Below, in pieces: positions 5,788-10,059 of a DNA stretch of 10,059 nucleotides (its first letter is position 1; each line of letters begins with the position of its first letter). Source of the DNA: an uncultured Nitrospirota bacterium (GTDB lineage: Bacteria > Nitrospinota > Nitrospinia > SZUA-224); the NCBI GenBank assembly GCA_913009285.1, contig CAJVYE010000022.1, forward strand, positions 1 through 10,059. The letters are read 5' to 3'. Made by a program: the position numbers and the translations under genes. The notes beneath the pieces were generated by a model. It was not told the origin of the DNA. It worked only from the letters and a program-made list of their open reading frames with translations, and searched no databases.

Positions 5788-7947
5788 TTATCCCTCCCCA
5801 TCCAGCTTGAACTTCTCGATCTCTGTCTTGAGGAGTTCAGACTGTCTTATTACAGTCTCTACTGCCATCTCTTGTTCCTGGATCAGAGAGAGCTTCTCTT
5901 TTGTAATGATATTAACCTTCTCTATGGACTTTACGATCTCCTCACTCCTCTTTCTCTGATTTTGGGTATCCTGTGTTATCATGTAGCCCTTTTCAACGAT
6001 ATTTGTTATCGCTGACTCGATAGCCTTTGTACCTTTGGCCTCCTCCACTGTAGCCCTCCTTACCTCCTTTGCTAAATTACTCATTCTTACGGCAGCATTC
6101 ATTATCTGTTCATTCCCCAATGTTTGCTGCTGAGTAGCTGTGGCTATCTGCTGAGCCATCTCACTGATATTTTTTATTGCCTCTGTGACATGTTTAGTAC
6201 CATTTGCCTGTTCCACTGTTGCCTTCTGAATCCCTTTAGCCATTTCATTGGATTTATGGGCGCTCTCTATTATCTTTTTCAGTGCATCACCTGATTTGAG
6301 GGAGAACTTAACCCCTTCGTCAATGATCTTCTCACTGCTTTTTACCGATTCCACAGCATCCTTTACCTCTAATTGAACAGTAGTGACCAATTTGGCGATC
6401 TCTCCGGTAGAGGCAGCTGTCTTCTCTGCAAGGTCCTTTATCTCATCTGCAACTATGGCAAATCCTCTCCCATGCTCACCTGCCTGGGCAGCAAGGATAG
6501 CCGCATTGAGCGCTAAGAGATTTGTCTGATCTGTTACCTCTGCAATAACCGTCAGGATCTCTCCTATCTCCTCTGATCTCCCTCCTAACTTATTGATTAT
6601 TTCTGATGATCTCTCCGAGGATTTCTTGATCTTTTTCATACCCTCTATTGTATCTGCTATAGATGCCATCCCTATATCAGATGCATCGGTGATCACATGT
6701 TCGGATAGTCTGACAGATTCCTCGGCATGTCCCTCTACCTCTTTGATGGCGGTATTGATCTGGGTGATTGAGGCAGTAGTCTCTTCAACCGATGAGGCTA
6801 AGGTATCAACATTATTGGCTATCTCATGGGTAGAGGCTGACATCTCTTCAATGGAGCTAGTAGTCTCTTCGACTGATGAGGAGAGTCCTGCTGTATTATT
6901 AGCTACTTCATTGATAGAGGCAATCATTTCCTGTATATAGGAATTGATTCCATCAATTAAGGAATAGAGATTTTCAAGATTCCCGGCAACATCATTGATC
7001 TGGGTATTCATCTCTAAGATCGATGAAGATGATTCCTCTAATGATGATGTCTGAACCCTGGCGCCCTCTGATACCCCTTTACATCTGATAGCTATCTGTT
7101 GCGATGCTATGGTAACATCTTGCGAGACATTACGTATCTTCTTGATCATATGGAGTAGATTCTCGATAAATTTGTTGAACCACTCTGTCAGATCCCCAAT
7201 CTCATCCGTTGTTCTGACCTCAATCCTCTTGGTCAGATCCCCCTCACCATGGGCAATATCTTTAAGCATACTGATAACTGTTCTAAGAGGTCTTTTCACC
7301 GTACTCCTTATGATCAGATAAATAAGAGCGGTTATTACCAAAATCCCTACTATACTACCAATCGCAATAAAGGCCTTATTCATACGGAGGGCCGTATCGA
7401 TCTTTTCGATAGGGATAGTAATACTCAGCCCCCCTAATACACTCCCTTCAGAGACACCGTCGGTGTGACAGTTAAGGCAGTTTATTCCGAAATGATCCTT
7501 AGTAGCGATGTAGGGTATGACCACTCGATAAAATTTCTTGTTCTCATGCTCTTCTATCCTGTAGATTGGCTCTCCGGATGAGAGTACCATGATATCAATA
7601 TCGTCCTTAGGACGTTCAAACTCCTTAGCCTCTCCATACTGTCTATTTATAGTCTCCCCGCGGAACAAGTGGAGATCCTTTATCTTAGGGAGTCCTTTTA
7701 TGCTGTTTAAGATATTTTCCCTCCTATTCATGGTGTCTGAGAGCATTAAGGCATTCATCGCATCCAGAACAAGAGCTGCATAATTCATGGCTGCATCTTT
7801 GCTCTGTTCCAGTACTTGTGTCTCTATCTTGCTATTTGTCCATAGCAATGAAGAAATGCTGACTAATCCCATTATGAACAGGACGATTATAGTTGGTATC
7901 AGGATTTTCCCTATTAGTGATATACCAATAATTTTATTCTTTTTCAT
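5788..7947 (-). CDS. Methyl-accepting chemotaxis protein with periplasmic c-heme (CxxCH) sensor domain
   Basis: A 719-residue receptor. Transmembrane segment 1 is about 8-33. A periplasmic domain (34-191) carries C157-L-N-C160-H161, a c-type heme attachment motif, followed by [15 protein letters not shown] as in periplasmic heme sensors of the Tll0287-like / Geobacter GSU0582-GSU0935 kind. Transmembrane segment 2 is about 192-214, HAMP about 215-270, then a long coiled coil with Ser/Glu-rich heptads ([14 protein letters not shown] type) and the signalling tip at 473-496 ([19 protein letters not shown]). It most likely reads redox state or a heme ligand (O2, NO or CO) and controls CheA. The tip has L and Q where Glu and Arg are common. 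A strong ribosome site (AAGGGGG) lies in the 13-base gap after cheW. Heme attachment is inferred from the motif and would need a cytochrome c maturation system. Confidence 0.95.
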   Translation of the reverse strand: MKKNKIIGISLIGKILIPTIIVLFIMGLVSISSLLWTNSKIETQVLEQSKDAAMNYAALVLDAMNALMLSDTMNRRENILNSIKGLPKIKDLHLFRGETINRQYGEAKEFERPKDDIDIMVLSSGEPIYRIEEHENKKFYRVVIPYIATKDHFGINCLNCHTDGVSEGSVLGGLSITIPIEKIDTALRMNKAFIAIGSIVGILVITALIYLIIRSTVKRPLRTVISMLKDIAHGEGDLTKRIEVRTTDEIGDLTEWFNKFIENLLHMIKKIRNVSQDVTIASQQIAIRCKGVSEGARVQTSSLEESSSSILEMNTQINDVAGNLENLYSLIDGINSYIQEMIASINEVANNTAGLSSSVEETTSSIEEMSASTHEIANNVDTLASSVEETTASITQINTAIKEVEGHAEESVRLSEHVITDASDIGMASIADTIEGMKKIKKSSERSSEIINKLGGRSEEIGEILTVIAEVTDQTNLLALNAAILAAQAGEHGRGFAIVADEIKDLAEKTAASTGEIAKLVTTVQLEVKDAVESVKSSEKIIDEGVKFSLKSGDALKKIIESAHKSNEMAKGIQKATVEQANGTKHVTEAIKNISEMAQQIATATQQQTLGNEQIMNAAVRMSNLAKEVRRATVEEAKGTKAIESAITNIVEKGYMITQDTQNQRKRSEEIVKSIEKVNIITKEKLSLIQEQEMAVETVIRQSELLKTEIEKFKLDGEG

Positions 7948-7960
7948 TATTTGCCCCCTT

Positions 7961-8407
7961 CTACCTTTCTTCCACCTTCAGTACCTTATTCAGATTCAAT
8001 AGTATTACTATCCGACCTTTAAGCCTCCCTATCCCTTTAAGATACTCTGACTCAATTCCACCTATCACAGGTGGAGGTGGTTCTATTTCCCTCTCAGATA
8101 TCCACAAAACCTCAGTTACGGAATCGACCTGAATGCCGATTTGTGCATTGTTTATAGATACTACGATAATACGTGCATCTTTTCCGTATTTCCTTTCCTG
8201 AAATCCTAATCTCTTTCTGAGATCGAATATAGTAATAATTACACCTCTTAGTGATATTATCCCTTTGATATATTTCGGCGCCCTGGGAACTTCGGTGATC
8301 TCCTGTAGATTTATAATCTCCTTTATATCCTTTATATCTATTGCATACTCCTCGTCATATAATATGAAACATAGATACTTGGTTTTATTATCTATTTCTA
8401 CTTCCAT
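7961..8407 (-). CDS. cheW: Chemotaxis coupling protein CheW
   Basis: A complete 148-residue single-domain CheW. The usual landmarks are present: [15 protein letters not shown] at the start, [26 protein letters not shown] (with the conserved PxxIxGxxxLRG-type core), then [21 protein letters not shown] and the closing [22 protein letters not shown]. It bridges receptor tips and the P5 domain of CheA in the cytoplasmic array. It starts 10 bases after the cyclase stop and ends 13 bases before the heme receptor, so the three genes are clearly one transcriptional unit. The ribosome site is weak (AGAGAA near the ATG), which fits coupled translation. Confidence 0.95.
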   Translation of the reverse strand: MEVEIDNKTKYLCFILYDEEYAIDIKDIKEIINLQEITEVPRAPKYIKGIISLRGVIITIFDLRKRLGFQERKYGKDARIIVVSINNAQIGIQVDSVTEVLWISEREIEPPPPVIGGIESEYLKGIGRLKGRIVILLNLNKVLKVEER

Positions 8408-8417
8408 GGTTCTCTAT

Positions 8418-9332
8418 CTAATCCCCTAAATCTTCACTCCCAGAGCTTTCTACCCTGTTTCTCCCCTTCCTCTTTGCCTTATATAAGGCATCATCTGCCT
8501 CCTTGATGAGGTGATCAACTGACTCAATATTGTTACCAGGAAATGTGGCGACACCAAGACTGATGTTAATATTCAGTGGTTTTTCTTGTCCTGCAAACTT
8601 AAACCCTTCGACCTTTTTTCTTATGTTATTTGCCACGGTTATTGCCCCATCAAGATCGGTCTCAGGGAGTAAGAGAGCGAATTCCTCCCCTCCGTAACGC
8701 GCCACATGTTCATGTCTCCTTATCCCCTTTTCAAGGATGGAGACCATATCGACTAAGATAGAATCACCCTGTTGATGTCCATAAGTATCATTGATTCTTT
8801 TAAAATGATCTATATCGAGCAGGATAAATGATAAGTTTGATTTATTTCTCTTTGCCCTGTAGAATTCCTTTTTCATAAGTTCTATCAAGTATCGGCGATT
8901 ATACGTCTTGGTTAGACCATCAGTGATGGAGAGTTCTCTCAAGCTGTCCTGGAGGGATTTTATCTTCAATTGCACCTTTACTCTAGCAATCAACTCAGCC
9001 GGGTCAAAAGGTTTAGTGACATAATCACTGGCTCCCTGTTCAAGTCCCCTGACCTTTTGATCCACCCTCTCCTCGGCTGTCAACATGATTACCGGGATAT
9101 CCTCAAATTCAGGTTTACTCCCTTTCAACGCCAGAAACTGAAATCCATTGATGTTAGGCATTACAACATCGCAGATGACTATATCGATATTGTTTTTCAG
9201 CATGATCTTGAATCCTTCTAATCCATTACCTGCCTCGTAATAATTCTCAAAAAGGGGGACCTTCTGTAAGTGTTCTTTGACTGTATCCCTTATCGCCTTT
9301 GAGTCATCAATGATCAATACAGAAAGAGCCAT
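8418..9332 (-). CDS. Response regulator with REC and GGDEF domains (diguanylate cyclase, WspR-like)
   Basis: A 304-residue protein. The receiver domain (1-120) has D9-D10, phospho-acceptor D55 (CDVVMP), T85 and K107. The GGDEF domain begins at LSITDGLTKTYNRR (about 134-147), continues with DIDHFKRINDTYGHQQGD and has the active-site GGEEF at 214-218, so it should convert two GTP to c-di-GMP. The inhibitory I-site, normally RxxD, reads R205-R-H-E208, so feedback inhibition may be weak or altered. Its place between cheA and cheW suggests that CheA is its kinase and that it is the output of the pathway, as WspR is in Wsp systems. It has one receiver, unlike PleD, which has two. The ATG at 9330-9332 has only a poor ribosome site (TAGGA, 11 bases upstream). 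Confidence 0.94.
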   Translation of the reverse strand: MALSVLIIDDSKAIRDTVKEHLQKVPLFENYYEAGNGLEGFKIMLKNNIDIVICDVVMPNINGFQFLALKGSKPEFEDIPVIMLTAEERVDQKVRGLEQGASDYVTKPFDPAELIARVKVQLKIKSLQDSLRELSITDGLTKTYNRRYLIELMKKEFYRAKRNKSNLSFILLDIDHFKRINDTYGHQQGDSILVDMVSILEKGIRRHEHVARYGGEEFALLLPETDLDGAITVANNIRKKVEGFKFAGQEKPLNINISLGVATFPGNNIESVDHLIKEADDALYKAKRKGRNRVESSGSEDLGD

Positions 9333-9353
9333 TATCTTTATATCCTACATCTG

Positions 9354-9387
9354 TAAAGTTTAGCTATCTTCTGATAGCTAAACTTTA
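9354..9387. repeat. Perfect hairpin, copy 2 (GTTTAGCTATC stem)
   Basis: A 15-bp perfect stem (9354-9368 with 9373-9387) with loop TTCT. Its inner 26 bases are identical to 3044-3069. It lies 21 bases before the cyclase start in transcription order, so it would fold in that gene's leader. Here the arms extend four pairs further than in copy 1. Confidence 0.88.
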
Positions 9388-9550
9388 ATGAAAAATGCAA
9401 ATATAAAATTGCAAAATGCAAAAAAGATATTAAATCCTAAACAATATCAAATGACAAAAATCCAAAATTAAAAACACTCTGTATGCAATGTTTTTTAGAA
9501 TTTAGATATTAGGATTTAGAATTTAATCTCCTTATTTTGCACTTTTCATT
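9387..9550. repeat. 164-bp AT-rich nested palindrome in the cheA-cyclase spacer
   Basis: The outer ends 9387-9401 and 9536-9550 are inverted copies with 14 of 15 matches (AATGAAAAATGCAAA type). Inside, TAAATCCTAA (9431-9440) pairs perfectly with 9509-9518. The rest is A/T-rich with repeated GCAAAAT and TTTAGAATTTAG words and no reading frame of interest. Together with the hairpin at 9354 it fills the spacer between cheA and the cyclase gene. Confidence 0.65.
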
Positions 9551-9555
9551 TCTCA

Positions 9556-9965
9556 TTAAGCTATGATGCTTATCTCCTTTATCAATGCCCCAATGTCCAG
9601 GACAAGTATTGTATTCCTGTTACCTAACTCAGCAGCCCCTATAATCCCATGGATATTTTTCAAGGGATTTCCTATAGATTTGATTACAATATCCTGCTGT
9701 CTCTCCACACCATCTACCACCAGGCCTATCCTCTTTTCACCTAATCCAACCACAACTACATAGAGATATTCCTTTTTTATATCTCCATTATCGGATGAGA
9801 GATTAAAGATCCTTTTAAGCCAGAGTAGGGGGAGTGTACGATCCCTGAGCTGCATGACCTCTCTCCTCTCCACGCTTTTTATCTCTCTTGTAGTTATCAT
9901 GAGGCTCTCTGAGACAGAATTTACCGGGATAGCATATGTCCTGTTTGAGACCTGAACGATCAATG
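9556..9965 (-). CDS. cheA: Histidine kinase CheA, C-terminal P5 fragment (5' end missing)
   Basis: About 136 residues of the CheW-like P5 regulatory domain that ends CheA: QVSNRTYAIPVNSVSESL, VMQLRDRTLPLLWLKRIF, then RIGLVVDGVERQQDIVIKSI and the closing GIIGAAELGNRNTILVLDIGAL. This pattern (MQLR...LPLL, QQDIVIKS, GAAELG) is that of CheA P5 rather than of free CheW. P5 binds CheW and the receptor tips. A TTG at 9961-9963 should be read as an internal leucine, not a start, because adapter sequence begins at 9966 and removes the rest of the gene. The protein stops just after P5, so this CheA has no C-terminal receiver, unlike WspE. It should phosphorylate the cyclase and CheB encoded downstream. 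Confidence 0.9.
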
Positions 9966-10023
9966 AGATCGGAAGAGCGTCGTGTAGGGAAAGAGTGTAG
10001 ATCTCGGTGGTCGCCGTATCATT
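9966..10023. other. Illumina TruSeq universal adapter (non-genomic)
   Basis: These 58 bases are the exact reverse complement of the full TruSeq Universal Adapter, beginning AGATCGGAAGAGCGTCGTGT and ending GTCGCCGTATCATT. This is adapter read-through left on the contig end and not biological sequence. Confidence 0.98.
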
Positions 10024-10059
10024 AAAAAAAAAAAAAAAAGTAAAGAGACACAGCAGAGC
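10024..10059. other. Post-adapter poly-A and junk sequence (non-genomic)
   Basis: Sixteen A bases (10024-10039) directly follow the adapter, then 20 bases of unrelated sequence. This is the normal result when a read runs past the end of a short insert plus adapter. It should be trimmed. Confidence 0.93.

Noticed and set aside
9556..9963. Free-standing CheW starting with TTG at 9961-9963
   Set aside because: The sequence has CheA P5 hallmarks and the upstream DNA is adapter; TTG is an internal leucine codon of a truncated cheA.
10024..10039. Poly-A as a genomic homopolymer or polyadenylation trace
   Set aside because: It follows a complete Illumina adapter directly, so it is read-through artefact.

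Overview
The window is a contig end from a low-GC (roughly 40% by eye) Gram-negative, probably anaerobic, motile or surface-associated bacterium. The clues are a periplasmic c-heme chemoreceptor, long Ser/Glu-rich receptor coiled coils of the kind common in Geobacter-like Deltaproteobacteria, Nitrospirae and related uncultured phyla, a stand-alone cobalamin-reactivation protein, and intergenic spacers packed with palindromes and AT-rich repeats. The sequence alone does not fix a phylum. The last 94 bases are not genomic: a full-length Illumina adapter followed by poly-A cuts the contig inside a cheA gene.

Left arm (1-1790, plus strand). Positions 1-94 may hold the tail of an unidentified gene. 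A repeat-rich stretch follows: a 22-24 bp unit, a possible sigma-70 promoter, and a 190-bp element with 19-bp inverted ends that encloses two GC-rich hairpins which are inverted copies of each other. Next comes a two-gene unit with an ATGA overlap: a stand-alone MetH-type B12 reactivation domain protein (start best placed at 400, not 382) and a PhnP-like metallo-beta-lactamase-fold hydrolase (start at 1023).

Right arm (1810-9965, minus strand). This is a chemosensory operon, in transcription order: cheA (3' end only), REC-GGDEF diguanylate cyclase, cheW, a 719-aa receptor with a periplasmic CxxCH motif, a 571-aa receptor with almost no periplasmic domain, cheR, and cheB. No cheY is visible. 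The only non-CheB response regulator makes c-di-GMP, so the cluster resembles a Wsp-type (alternative cellular function) pathway: a redox or heme-ligand signal would pass through receptor, CheW and CheA to a phosphorylated diguanylate cyclase, with CheR and CheB adapting the receptors.

The operon is broken up by palindromic spacers: a 15-bp-stem hairpin plus an AT-rich nested palindrome between cheA and the cyclase gene, a 57-bp near-palindrome between the two receptors, and a second copy of the same hairpin with another AT-rich palindrome between cheR and cheB. A motif TTGAGCGA occurs five times, all in spacers or at gene ends, and it forms the end of cheB.
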